Source: Paenisporosarcina cavernae
Lineage (GTDB): Bacteria; Bacillota; Bacilli; Bacillales_A; Planococcaceae
Reading direction: 5' to 3'
NCBI RefSeq assembly: GCF_003595195.1
Contig: NZ_CP032418.1
Location: 136,501-200,500 of the forward strand
DNA: 64,000 nt
Part shown: positions 26,118-34,611 of the stretch, piece after piece
Layout: every line of letters begins with the position of its first letter
Numbering within the stretch: position 1 is the first letter of the stretch
Notes under the pieces: model-generated
Databases searched by the model: none
What the model saw: only the letters and a program-made list of their open reading frames with translations
Told to the model about the DNA's origin: nothing
Program-made: the position numbers and the translations under genes

Positions 26118-27383
26118 TTAAATAATCGAATCTGTATTTATTTCTTTTTCATCCGAAGGAACTCCTGCAACAAGGAGTGTTTTATTCCCCAAAAGCACAA
26201 AACCTAGGAGAACGAGAAGAATTCCTGTTCCTACCAACATCCATTCGATGGCAATGAAATCGGCAAGTGGGCCGAACATAAGCATTCCTAGTGGCATCAT
26301 GGAGGTCGAAATCATCCCAAGTACTCCGAAGACGCGTCCGAGATAACTTTCTTCTACCTTCTCTTGAAGTAATACGGTAGCTGGCGTATTGAAAAAGGGC
26401 ATGGAGAGGCCAATGAGCGCCATGCAACCTAAATACAACCAAAAGATGGGGATTGCTCCGAGTCCGATGGTGAAAATGCCCATTAAAATCGTGGTCAGAA
26501 CCATTGTGTGGGTCCGATTCTTGTAGCCACCCCAGACGGCGATGAGCGCACCGCCTAGTATCATTCCAATGGAGAAGGCGATTTCAATGGCAGTTAAGCG
26601 CCAAACATCCGGTCCAAATGTTCGCACGACCTGCAGAGGAGTAAGAAAGGCAGCGGGTGCCACCAACACAAAAATGCAGGCGAAGAAGAAAAAGAACGGC
26701 TTTAAAAAGGGATGGGTACGAATATACCTAATACCTAATTTTAAATCTTCTATATACCTAAGTTGTTGACGATCGAGAGACTTGGCATGAGCTGGGATTT
26801 TCAAGAAAAACCCCATAATACTAATCGCAATTGCAGCCGTTACTACATCGATCAGAAAAATCGTTTCCATGGATGCGAATGTGAGTAATCCAGCGCTTGC
26901 GATCGGAGCGAGTAACATAATCGATGCTTGAATACTTCCATTAAACCCATTCACTCTCGTTAACTGTTTTTCCGGGACAATTTGCGGCAAGATGGCTCCT
27001 ACTGCAGGCGTTTGAATGCCAGCACCTAGCGCCCGTATAGCCGACATAACAAAGAGGAGGGTGAGTGTTTCATACCCCATGTAGAATAAAATCGCCAGAA
27101 TTAGAGTGGAAACAGCAATAAAGCCATCCGCATAGATAATCAGGAGTCGGCGATTGTAGCGGTCTGCCCATACGCCTGCAAACGGCGAAAGGAAAAATGT
27201 TGGGAGAAACCCGCAAATAATCGAAATAGTCATCATGACCCCGGATTGAGTTTCAAGGGTGATATACCACATGATGGCATATTGAACGAGCGCAGAACCG
27301 AATAAGGAAATTGCTTGGCTTGATAGGAAAAGTGTGATGTTCTTCTTCCAATGAGGTTTGTCTAAATCTGTAACTTGGTTCAT
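26118..27383 (-). CDS. MFS transporter (macrolide-efflux-like)
   Basis: A 421-residue, 12-helix major facilitator with the loop 2-3 motif GVWADRYNRRLLI and an architecture resembling MefA/TetV-type drug efflux proteins (start KNITLFLSSQAISLFGSALVQYAIMWYI). It probably exports a small hydrophobic compound by proton antiport. GAAGGAG lies before ATG 27383. It is the first gene of the operon with the MBL hydrolase and aspartyl protease, and divergent from the membrane protein/XRE regulator pair, with 286 bases between them; that regulator could control both sides. Confidence 0.85.
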   Translation of the reverse strand: MNQVTDLDKPHWKKNITLFLSSQAISLFGSALVQYAIMWYITLETQSGVMMTISIICGFLPTFFLSPFAGVWADRYNRRLLIIYADGFIAVSTLILAILFYMGYETLTLLFVMSAIRALGAGIQTPAVGAILPQIVPEKQLTRVNGFNGSIQASIMLLAPIASAGLLTFASMETIFLIDVVTAAIAISIMGFFLKIPAHAKSLDRQQLRYIEDLKLGIRYIRTHPFLKPFFFFFACIFVLVAPAAFLTPLQVVRTFGPDVWRLTAIEIAFSIGMILGGALIAVWGGYKNRTHTMVLTTILMGIFTIGLGAIPIFWLYLGCMALIGLSMPFFNTPATVLLQEKVEESYLGRVFGVLGMISTSMMPLGMLMFGPLADFIAIEWMLVGTGILLVLLGFVLLGNKTLLVAGVPSDEKEINTDSII

Positions 27384-27579
27384 GGTGATTCTCCTTCACT
27401 GAGTTGCGTACTATTAGTATTCGAGATGGTTGTGAATAAACCTCTTTATACTTTTTAATCTTCCTTAAATTAACTTTCAAGGTAGTCTATTAAACTTCTC
27501 CATGAACAAAAGTTCTAAGAAGAAAATTTAAATGAATTTGACTTACGGTATATTCCCAAAAAAAGATAGAGGAATTTAC

Positions 27580-27648
27580 AAATGTAAAAAGTATTTGACA
27601 TTTTTTTCGATGATGCTATGATGGAAATGTCAAATAGTTTTTACATTT
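27580..27648. promoter_or_regulatory. Paired 24-bp inverted operators over a sigma-A promoter
   Basis: Two 24-bp sites, 27580-27603 and 27625-27648, are inverted copies matching at 23 of 24 positions. Each is itself a dyad, AAATGT-N12-ACATTT. The promoter TTGACA (27595-27600)/TATGAT (27617-27622, 16-bp spacer) has its -35 box in the left copy and its -10 between the copies. Placement predicts repression, probably by the XRE regulator encoded just downstream. Confidence 0.78.
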
Positions 27649-27669
27649 TTAGAAGAAGGGGAATTTTAT

Positions 27670-27972
27670 ATGGATTATGTAAAACTTGTATACTCATTTA
27701 TATTGCTAGTAGTTGGGATCATGATTTTCATTGCACCGTTTTTTCAAAAGACTGATGAAAGAAGAAAGTTCATTAATTCTAAAGCGCATTCATATGCATT
27801 TATTGTTGTGATAGGAATGCTACTATTAGAAGTTGTTCAATCGCTTTATTTCCAATTTCAAGGGGATATTTCTTCGACCGGTAATGGGATTTCACCTCTT
27901 GTGTTTCTTTCTGTCGTTTCCATTATCTATGTATTAACCTTATTATTTTATAAGAAAAGTTACGGTGGTTAA
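27670..27972 (+). CDS. Small three-helix membrane protein paired with XRE regulator
   Basis: A 100-residue protein with membrane segments at about residues 6-24, 41-62 and 78-95, and a basic stretch DERRKF after helix 1. It resembles the small membrane proteins (DUF2178-like) often encoded directly before a short XRE regulator in Firmicutes. AAGGGGA precedes ATG 27670. Its stop codon is immediately followed by the GTG start of the regulator, so the two are cotranscribed from the operator-covered promoter. Role unknown; it may signal to or sequester its regulator. Confidence 0.72.
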   Translation: MDYVKLVYSFILLVVGIMIFIAPFFQKTDERRKFINSKAHSYAFIVVIGMLLLEVVQSLYFQFQGDISSTGNGISPLVFLSVVSIIYVLTLLFYKKSYGG

Positions 27973-28182
27973 GTGGAGAATCATATTCGGGAACTGAGAA
28001 AATCAGTCAAGCTGTCTCAAGATGAACTTGCGAAGCGTTGCCATGTTTCTAGACAAACAATAAATGCAATTGAAAATAATAAATACGATCCTACACTACA
28101 ATTAGCATTTGATATAGCTCGTGTGTTAGATACCACAGTTGATAAGCTCTTTGAGGGCAATTCCATTAAAAATGGTAAGTAG
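27973..28182 (+). CDS. XRE-family helix-turn-helix regulator
   Basis: A 69-residue single-domain regulator. The helix-turn-helix LSQDELAKRCHVSRQTINAIENNKYDPTL (about residues 14-42) is a textbook XRE/Cro-type sequence, and the whole protein is essentially the DNA-binding domain plus a short DKLFE tail. The GTG start directly follows the TAA of the membrane protein gene. It probably binds as a dimer to the AAATGT-N12-ACATTT dyads upstream and represses its own operon. Confidence 0.9.
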   Translation: MENHIRELRKSVKLSQDELAKRCHVSRQTINAIENNKYDPTLQLAFDIARVLDTTVDKLFEGNSIKNGK

Positions 28183-28225
28183 TTTTTATTACCAGAGTTG
28201 TATTCCTTTGTTCAAGGCATAAACA

Positions 28226-28256
28226 GAAAAACACCTCAAGAGAGGTGTTTTTTACG
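28226..28256. terminator. Bidirectional terminator
   Basis: AAAACACCTC (28228-28237), an AAGA loop, and GAGGTGTTTT (28242-28251), followed by T residues, lie between the XRE gene and the converging symporter gene. Confidence 0.9.
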
Positions 28257-28259
28257 TTG

Positions 28260-29507
28260 TTAATGACTTTCCGCTGGAATAAATGTGGCGGAATCTTTTT
28301 TCTTCTCCGATTGATCGACTACTGCTGCACCAACGACATCTCCTGCTACATTGGAAGCTGTTCCCGCCATTCCGATGATTGCATCAACACCGGCAATTAA
28401 TGCCACAATTTCTAATGGTAAGTTGAATAATGTCAACACCACAGATAGTGTCACGAGTCCAGCGGCTGGTACGCCTGCTGTTCCAATCGACAATAACGTT
28501 CCGACGACTACGATTGTAATGAAGTCCATTGTCGAGAAGTCGACACCGGTTACATTTGCAGCGAATACGATTGACGCACCCATACGAAGTGCTCCACCGT
28601 CAGAGTTGAAAACGGCTCCAAGAGGCAAACTAAAATTCGTGATACGTTCTGAAATGCCTGCTTTTTTTGCACCTTCCATTGCTACTGGTAGTGTCGCAAG
28701 ACTACTAGATGTGAAAAATGCAGTTAAAAATGCTTCTTTCATTGCCCCGTAGAATTTGCGAATTGGCACATGGAATAGTTTTAAGAATCCTGTGTAGACG
28801 AAAATCCAAAGAATGGCGATTCCTACATAGAAAACGGCGGTAAATTCGAGTAAGGATTTAAATGTGTCCCAACCTTGTGTGCCGAATGAAGTTGCTGCAA
28901 TCGCGAAGATTCCAATTGGTGCGTACAGTAAAATCCCACGTAAAATTCGGAAGAATAACTCATTTGCTGCTTCAAAAAAGCGTTGCATTGTATTTCCGTA
29001 TTGCTGCATTTTTTCTTCTTTCGAAAAGCGCATTTCTGCAATCGCAAAGCCAATAATAATGGCTAAAAATAAAATAGCAAGTAGATTCCCACTAACAAAT
29101 GCTTGTACGAAATTGTCAGGGAACATGCTTAGAATGACATCTGAAACAATTGGTGTCGCTGGTTTTTCCACGACTGTATCTGTAGGAATCGATAACGATT
29201 CGCCCGGACTAATCCATAGCGCAAGAGCTAATCCGATTAACACTGCAGCAGCTGTTGTAACGGCGTAATACAAAATGAGCTTTCCGCCAGTTCTGCCAAG
29301 CTGTCTCGGGTTCATCTGAATGACTGCTAGTACGACCGTTAAGAAAATAATCGGTGCTGCGATTAAGTTGAGTAATTTAATGAGTAGTGTGCCAAGTGGT
29401 TTTAACACTTCCGCATCCACACCGAAAATAATGCCTACTACTATCCCTAAGACAAATCCAATAGTCATTTTGAGCGCAAAGGACGTGTCTTTGTATTTTT
29501 TCCACAT
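28260..29507 (-). CDS. DAACS-family cation symporter, divergent substrate site
   Basis: A 415-residue transporter of the dicarboxylate/amino acid:cation symporter family, with about eight membrane helices and two hairpins. The HP1 serine motif (TSSSLATLPV) and HP2 AGVPAAG are present. Key positions deviate: NMDGT of helix 7 reads NSDGG (301-305). In helix 8, aligned to the archaeal GltPh VDAILDMGRTMVNVTGD, the amino-group aspartate is G379 and the side-chain-carboxylate arginine is G382, while N386 and D390 (cation site) are kept. The substrate is therefore probably not glutamate or aspartate. AGGGGG precedes ATG 29507. Monocistronic. Confidence 0.85.
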   Translation of the reverse strand: MWKKYKDTSFALKMTIGFVLGIVVGIIFGVDAEVLKPLGTLLIKLLNLIAAPIIFLTVVLAVIQMNPRQLGRTGGKLILYYAVTTAAAVLIGLALALWISPGESLSIPTDTVVEKPATPIVSDVILSMFPDNFVQAFVSGNLLAILFLAIIIGFAIAEMRFSKEEKMQQYGNTMQRFFEAANELFFRILRGILLYAPIGIFAIAATSFGTQGWDTFKSLLEFTAVFYVGIAILWIFVYTGFLKLFHVPIRKFYGAMKEAFLTAFFTSSSLATLPVAMEGAKKAGISERITNFSLPLGAVFNSDGGALRMGASIVFAANVTGVDFSTMDFITIVVVGTLLSIGTAGVPAAGLVTLSVVLTLFNLPLEIVALIAGVDAIIGMAGTASNVAGDVVGAAVVDQSEKKKDSATFIPAESH

Positions 29508-29591
29508 AGTGAAATTTCCCCCTCGTCTTTCTAATTATCCATCTTTAAACCTACACTTGTTTGACTTTCTAGACAAGAAGGAATGGGTTTT

Positions 29592-30347
29592 TTAGCTTTT
29601 CCGTAAGACAAAAGCGCCGTGTCGACCACTTCGTTTGTCTTCTCTATAGGAAAATCCTTCTGCTGATTGAAATGTGCATGTTCGATCCAAGGTAATTTGG
29701 TTCGGAGATAGTCCGCATAATTCTAGTTGTTTTTTCACGACGCTTTGGTTATCGATATGGTATTTCTGTGACTCTTCTTTCCAAGAGATGAAGTTATCTG
29801 CATAACCTAAAGCTCGGAATTTCTCGGAAACGTCCGCATCTACTTCGAATTTTTCTTGGCTAAGTGCAGGTCCTAACACTACTTGAAACCCTTCTGGAGA
29901 ACAGTCTTCTTTTTCGACGAGATGCGTAAATACCTTGCGCGTTATTTCTTTCACTGTTCCTTGCCACCCAGAGTGAATGACCCCGATGATTCCTGCTTCT
30001 TCATGTGTGAACATAACCGGAACGCAGTCCGCCACGAATGTCACAAGGACAATATCCTTTTCTTTTGTGAATAAACAGTCAGTATCTGCAACCGCATTTT
30101 CAAGTGAAGTGCTTCCTCTCCCAGCGTCTTCAAGTGATACTTCGTAAAAATTGGCACTATGCGTTTGGTTCATAAAAACGATTCGCGACAACGGATAGCA
30201 GATTGATTCCGCAAACCGATTTCGATTTTCCAAAACATCCTCTTTCGATTCACATGCGTGTAACGCAATATTGTTGTTTTCTTTTTGGGTTTCATCTTTT
30301 AGTGTGATACCCACTAAGAATTGTTCGTCATTTCGATACATTTTCAT
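29592..30347 (-). CDS. PgeF/YfiH-family (multicopper polyphenol oxidoreductase, laccase domain) protein
   Basis: A 251-residue YfiH/YlmD-type protein, a zinc-dependent family active on purine nucleosides and also described as a peptidoglycan editing factor. Metal ligands are visible as the histidine in NQTHSANF, the cysteine in DCVPVMF and the histidine in HSGWQGTVK. Several starts are close together (GTG 30356, ATG 30353, 30347, 30341); AGAAGG gives best spacing to 30347. It is not next to a division-gene cluster as in many Firmicutes, so this may be an extra paralogue. Confidence 0.84.
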   Translation of the reverse strand: MKMYRNDEQFLVGITLKDETQKENNNIALHACESKEDVLENRNRFAESICYPLSRIVFMNQTHSANFYEVSLEDAGRGSTSLENAVADTDCLFTKEKDIVLVTFVADCVPVMFTHEEAGIIGVIHSGWQGTVKEITRKVFTHLVEKEDCSPEGFQVVLGPALSQEKFEVDADVSEKFRALGYADNFISWKEESQKYHIDNQSVVKKQLELCGLSPNQITLDRTCTFQSAEGFSYREDKRSGRHGAFVLRKS

Positions 30348-30457
30348 TTTCATCACCTTCTCTTAGTGTATCGAAAGTTGAAAGAAAACGTAACAGCAAC
30401 TCTCATAGGGATGGTATGATTTGTAAAAAGTGAAGTTGTTGGAGGGGATGTGTACGT

Positions 30458-30991
30458 ATGGGTAAATCAAAAAGTACCCGTAGAATTTCGTTGATTGTTG
30501 TCTGTTGCTGCAGTGGGCTTTTATTAGCTGCGTGTAATTCGAAGGAGCCAGAAATTCAACTAGAAGTGCACGTCTCTCCTATAAGTCCAAATGAATTTAA
30601 CAAATTAGAACTGGGAGATCGAATAATAAATCCTACCATTGAAGATTTTCGTCAGCTCACGTTTCGTTTTCATATGGAACACTCTAACGCCATCGACCAT
30701 CGGACGATACGAATGTTCGATGAATGGTCCAACACCCTTTATTCTATCGGTGGTCAACATCGCGATTGGGGTTCAACGAGTTCGTCTCAGGATAATGAAA
30801 ATGAAAATTTTGCAAAGTATACGCACGATGTTGTTTTCTACTCGAGGGATGTCAGTGAGGAAGAATTGAAAAATGCCTTTGCTGATGCAACAATTTACAT
30901 TAGTTGGTCGGATAGTCAGAAACACTTCCAAGAAAGAACCTATTCGATTGGAGAAAATCTGACATTTGAACAAGAAACGAAACAGAAATAA
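30458..30991 (+). CDS. Putative lipoprotein
   Basis: A 177-residue protein with a basic N-terminus, a hydrophobic stretch and the lipobox LLAAC (cysteine about 26), so it should be lipid-anchored outside the membrane. Three consecutive cysteines precede the lipobox within the signal sequence (VCCCSG). The mature part is polar and beta-rich, and I do not recognise it. GGAGGGG lies about ten bases before ATG 30458. An alpha/beta hydrolase gene follows at once, so they are likely cotranscribed. Confidence 0.72.
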   Translation: MGKSKSTRRISLIVVCCCSGLLLAACNSKEPEIQLEVHVSPISPNEFNKLELGDRIINPTIEDFRQLTFRFHMEHSNAIDHRTIRMFDEWSNTLYSIGGQHRDWGSTSSSQDNENENFAKYTHDVVFYSRDVSEEELKNAFADATIYISWSDSQKHFQERTYSIGENLTFEQETKQK

Positions 30992-31032
30992 TGGATGGAA
31001 TGACGATGTTTCACCATGAATGGAGAGTAAAT

Positions 31033-31713
31033 ATGTCTACACCTATACATATCCTTGAACCGAAAGGAAAGAATCGACACGAAACGGTCGTTATCTTTCA
31101 TGGTTGGGGATCTTCTATTGAAAATTACCGTCAATTTGCGAACGAACTATGTGAACTAGGGTATGAAGTGATGTTGCCTGAACTTTTATATCACGATTCT
31201 AGAGGACAACTTGAAAATATGTATGCGACGGAAACTATTCAGCGGCATTTTTGGGAGGTTATATTCCATACGCTCGAGGAGGCGAAGCATATTCTTTCTG
31301 CTGCGAGCAATCCTATCGAAAATACGAAAGTACTTGGAGTTTCACTAGGTGGATTTATTGCAAGTGGTATTCTAGCGCAAAACCCAGAAATCGCCGGGCT
31401 CGTAAATATTAATGGTTCAGGCGCATTCGAAATGTCGGAAACGATTTTCCGAAAGGAAAGTGGCAGAGAGGAAATGACGATGGAAGAGAGGGCGGTGCTA
31501 CGAAAAGTCGATCCAATTCATCACCCGATACGAAACAAACAAATTCTTTGTGTCCACGGAGATGCGGATACGGTCGTATCGATGGAAGGACAGAAAGAAT
31601 TTGTTCGGTCATTTGAACAAAGTAATGAGTTAACCTTTCGAGTGTATCCTGAAGTAAATCATACGATAACCGATGAAATGAGCGCGGATGTAATGGCGTG
31701 GTTGAAGAAATAG
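31033..31713 (+). CDS. Alpha/beta hydrolase
   Basis: A 226-residue serine hydrolase. The fold markers are FHGWGSS (oxyanion region), the nucleophile elbow GVSLGGF, the acid in CVHGDADTVV and the histidine in VNHTITDE. No signal peptide is seen, so the esterase or peptidase is intracellular. TGGAGAG six bases before ATG 31033 fixes the start; the frame is open from 30991, overlapping the lipoprotein stop, but no ribosome site serves that position. Substrate unknown. Confidence 0.84.
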   Translation: MSTPIHILEPKGKNRHETVVIFHGWGSSIENYRQFANELCELGYEVMLPELLYHDSRGQLENMYATETIQRHFWEVIFHTLEEAKHILSAASNPIENTKVLGVSLGGFIASGILAQNPEIAGLVNINGSGAFEMSETIFRKESGREEMTMEERAVLRKVDPIHHPIRNKQILCVHGDADTVVSMEGQKEFVRSFEQSNELTFRVYPEVNHTITDEMSADVMAWLKK

Positions 31714-31729
31714 GGAAGGGGGTTAGGTA

Positions 31730-32452
31730 GTGGAAATAGTCGGTTTCCTTCTCATTATTTTTGTTGCGACGCTATTACAAACAATCACTGGTTTCGGGTT
31801 TTCCATCCTTGCGACTCCATTGTTACTCTTTCTAATTTCACCTGCAGATGCAATACAGGTAAATCTTATTTTGTCTTTCGTGCTATCTTTGTCCGTCTGG
31901 CGAACGCTGAAACGAGAGATGAATCGGGACATGTTAAAACGATTGATAATAGGAAGTCTTCCAGGATTACCAATTGGGATTGTGCTGTTTCTCGTCGTCA
32001 ATTTGGTCGTGTTTAAACTAATTATTGGATTTGTTCTATTATTCGTAACCATCTTCGTCCTATCTCCTGTTACGCTGCACCCTTCAACTAAACGTGACGT
32101 AGGAGTTGGTGCTTTGGCAGGAGCTTTTACAACTAGTATTGGGATGCCTGGACCGCCAATTTTAGCTTATGTTACCGGTGCGAAGATGCCAAAGGAACAG
32201 CTACGTGCGACGACGCTTGCCTTTTATTTATTCATCTATCTTGTAAGTTTTGTGATGCAAGCTGTGGTGAGTGGCGTCCACTTATCCGTCTGGAACCATA
32301 GTTTACTCGCATTGCCTGTTTTATTCCTAGGCGTAGTTACAGGTCAGAAAATATTTAAACGAATTCCAGCGACAGTATTCAATCGTGTGATGTATAGCTT
32401 GTTAATCGTGACAGCAGGCATGTTAATCTTCGATGCACTCTCGGAATTTTAG
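31730..32452 (+). CDS. TauE/SafE (TSUP) family sulfite/organosulfonate exporter-like protein
   Basis: A 240-residue, seven- or eight-helix membrane protein of the TSUP family, with the two-repeat structure typical for it: the LLQTITGFGFSILATPLL segment in the first half and GALAGAFTTSIGMPGPPILAYV in the second. Members move small sulfur or carboxylate anions. The GTG start at 31730 follows a GGGAAGGGGG stretch. It is last in a plus-strand run with the lipoprotein and hydrolase genes, and ends at a clear terminator. Confidence 0.83.
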   Translation: MEIVGFLLIIFVATLLQTITGFGFSILATPLLLFLISPADAIQVNLILSFVLSLSVWRTLKREMNRDMLKRLIIGSLPGLPIGIVLFLVVNLVVFKLIIGFVLLFVTIFVLSPVTLHPSTKRDVGVGALAGAFTTSIGMPGPPILAYVTGAKMPKEQLRATTLAFYLFIYLVSFVMQAVVSGVHLSVWNHSLLALPVLFLGVVTGQKIFKRIPATVFNRVMYSLLIVTAGMLIFDALSEF

Positions 32453-32463
32453 CTTTTGAAAAT

Positions 32464-32503
32464 GAAAAGCGCCTTTTCCATTCGTTCGGGAGAAGGCGCT
32501 TTC
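32464..32503. terminator. Bidirectional terminator
   Basis: AAAGCGCCTT (32466-32475) pairs with AAGGCGCTTT (32493-32502), extended by TTCC/GGAG, between the converging TSUP and VOC genes. Confidence 0.8.
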
Positions 32504-32505
32504 GA

Positions 32506-32877
32506 CTATGCTACGAGAACCTCACTCATGAGAGCGAGTACATTATCTTCTGTGTCGCGGAAAAAGACCATCCACGTTTCAGTATTCCCTAATTTCCCGA
32601 CCATATGTGGAGTGTCCGTAAACTCGATTCCTTGCTCTTGATACTTCTCATACGCTTCTTCTATATTCTCTACATTCAAATACAAAACAGAGCTAGCACT
32701 TTCAAATGCAGCAGATTCTGGTTCACTTAGTAGCAGTCGAACATCTCCGCATTGGAAGAGTGCTAAGTTTCCTAAATTGACGATTAACGGGAGTTCTAGT
32801 TTCGTTTCATAAAAATCGACAGCACGCGCAAAATCCTTCGCAACGATTCCGATTTGACCAATCGATGTAATCATCAT
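32506..32877 (-). CDS. VOC-family (glyoxalase/bleomycin-resistance fold) protein
   Basis: A 123-residue single-chain member of the vicinal oxygen chelate superfamily: QIGIVAKDFARAVDFYETKL at the N-terminus, LYLNVENIEEAYEKYQEQGIEF in the second beta-alpha-beta unit, and a final VFFRDTEDNVLALM. Metal ligands cannot be placed with certainty, so it may be an isomerase, dioxygenase or binding protein. AAAGGAG favours ATG 32877 or the adjacent ATG 32874. It converges on the TSUP gene. Confidence 0.8.
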   Translation of the reverse strand: MMITSIGQIGIVAKDFARAVDFYETKLELPLIVNLGNLALFQCGDVRLLLSEPESAAFESASSVLYLNVENIEEAYEKYQEQGIEFTDTPHMVGKLGNTETWMVFFRDTEDNVLALMSEVLVA

Positions 32878-32975
32878 TTCCACTCCTTTCATTCTTTTCT
32901 ATCCTACCGAATACCTGAAAATTTTGAAAGTTTTTTTGGTACAATGAAATGACAGAGAAGCAGGGGGAGATAACG

Positions 32976-33647
32976 ATGAATTCCACGAAATCGTTAAAAG
33001 AAAAATTAGCATTTTACAAATACAACCGAAAACTCGTTTTACATGCACCCGAAGCGGTTGATGTGTTGGAGGGAGATTCGCATGATCGTTCGTTTGAAGA
33101 AGGGGCATACGATTTAATTGTTGCGTTTATCTACACGATCGATGAATTTAAACCGCTGATAGCGGAGATTACTCGACGTCATGCAATCGCAGATGGAGGG
33201 TATGTGTATGTTGCGTATCCCAAAAAGAATAACAAAGTATATAACATGTTCATCGAGCGAGACGAGTTATACCATCCAAACTATTTCGACGAGAATGGAA
33301 TCGTTCACGGGACGAAGTTGAAGTTTTCTAGAATGGTGAGTATGGATGACATTTTTACGGTGGTGGGAATGAAAGTAGTGTCTGAAAAGAAGAGAAGCTC
33401 CCCTACCAAAAACTCGCAACGTGTAGATGATTATCTTTCGTTCATTCCTAACATCAAGACTTTTTTAACGAATGAACCAGAAGTCCTCGCGATTTACGAT
33501 AACTTAACAGCTGGTTACCAAAAAGATTGGGCACGGTATATATTTAGTGCAAAACGTGAAGAGACTCAAGATAAACGAAAAAATGACATGATGGAAGTGT
33601 TGAAAGCGGGCTATAAAACGATGGATTTATATCGTCGAAAAAAGTAA
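32976..33647 (+). CDS. YdeI/OmdA-domain protein with DUF3052-like N-terminus
   Basis: A 223-residue protein. Residues 1-140 resemble DUF3052-type small domains (LAFYKYNRKLVLHAPE, then DLIVAFIYTIDEF and GGYVYVAYPKK). The C-terminal 75 residues (FLTNEPEVLAIYDNLTAGYQKDWARYIFSAKREETQDKRK) form the YdeI/OmdA-like helical domain. The biochemical function is unknown. ATG 32976 is preceded by GGGGGAG; the longer frame from 32949 has no ribosome site. A GNAT gene follows 29 bases downstream. Confidence 0.7.
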   Translation: MNSTKSLKEKLAFYKYNRKLVLHAPEAVDVLEGDSHDRSFEEGAYDLIVAFIYTIDEFKPLIAEITRRHAIADGGYVYVAYPKKNNKVYNMFIERDELYHPNYFDENGIVHGTKLKFSRMVSMDDIFTVVGMKVVSEKKRSSPTKNSQRVDDYLSFIPNIKTFLTNEPEVLAIYDNLTAGYQKDWARYIFSAKREETQDKRKNDMMEVLKAGYKTMDLYRRKK

Positions 33648-33676
33648 TTCAACAAATAATGGAAGCAGGAATAAGT

Positions 33677-34573
33677 ATGAACGTAGAGCGATTGACAGAA
33701 GAAACACGAGAAGCTTTTTTGCAGTTTAGTAAGAATCATCGACAACATGTAGATGACTCGCATTTGTATCCGGATGACTTAAACAATTTTGTTGTGAATG
33801 AAGAAAATCCAACGTATCTTGTTCGCGATGAGGCAGGGGAAATTCTTGCTGCTGCCTCCATCATGACGGGCGGTTATTATCAAAAAAGTAATAGTGGTCG
33901 ATTCCGGATTTTTTACTCGGAGTCGAAATTAAAGGCACATTATCAGGCTCTTTGGGAGTCGCTCAAACCTAACGTCACTTCATTAACAAAAACATTCGTC
34001 TTTGTTCCGTTAACCGATCAAGAAACCGGAGAAGCACTTCGGGAAGTGGGATTTACGATTGAACGCTATTCGTTCATCTTAGTGAAGAAAATAGGGGACA
34101 AGCCGGAGCTTCATTTACCAGAAGAGCTTGAACTGAGATCGCTCAAACGTGGGGAAGGACAAATTTGGTGTGATATTCGAAATCCATCATTTGCTACGCT
34201 CAAAGGCTCCGAAAAAGGCCAAGAACCAGTAGAAGTGGAACAATCGTTTGACCGTGAGGATTATTTGGAAGGAGGCAAACTAGTCCTCTATTTAGACGGA
34301 AAAGCAGTGGCGGTTGTCGCGTGCTCGAAGGATGAGTTAGACGAAATTCCAACGGTGGATATTGGTCCGCTTGCCGTGCACCCTGATTATCAAGGGAAAG
34401 GATTCGGACGATTGATGCTTCGTGCTGCAGAACAATTCGCCTACGACAAAGGATATACGCAAGTTGTGCTATCTGTTAACGGAGAAAATGAGCGAGCGAA
34501 GCGGTTATACGAGCAAGAAGGTTTTCAACAAATAGAAGGCGTCGCGTGTTACACCTACTTGTTCGGAGAATAA
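33677..34573 (+). CDS. GNAT-family N-acetyltransferase (tandem domain)
   Basis: A 298-residue protein. The C-terminal half is a clear GNAT domain: VDIGPLAVHPDYQGKGFGRLMLRAAEQFA with the Q/RxxGxG/A acetyl-CoA loop, and NGENERAKRLYEQEGF. The first half has a weaker GNAT-like outline (YLVRDEAGEILAAASIM), so the protein may be a tandem with one active site. AGGA precedes ATG 33677; in-frame ATG 33659 has no ribosome site. Acceptor substrate unknown. Confidence 0.83.
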   Translation: MNVERLTEETREAFLQFSKNHRQHVDDSHLYPDDLNNFVVNEENPTYLVRDEAGEILAAASIMTGGYYQKSNSGRFRIFYSESKLKAHYQALWESLKPNVTSLTKTFVFVPLTDQETGEALREVGFTIERYSFILVKKIGDKPELHLPEELELRSLKRGEGQIWCDIRNPSFATLKGSEKGQEPVEVEQSFDREDYLEGGKLVLYLDGKAVAVVACSKDELDEIPTVDIGPLAVHPDYQGKGFGRLMLRAAEQFAYDKGYTQVVLSVNGENERAKRLYEQEGFQQIEGVACYTYLFGE

Positions 34574-34611
34574 ATTGTTTTATTCCCAGAAAAAACTAAC
34601 TATTTCACAAA

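Noticed and set aside
27580-27648. The 24-bp inverted repeat as a transcription terminator
   Set aside because: It contains a promoter and lies before, not after, a gene; the left arm would not be transcribed from that promoter. An operator pair explains it better.
28864-29268. 134-codon plus-strand open frame
   Set aside because: Antisense to the DAACS symporter, with no start signal or recognisable domain.
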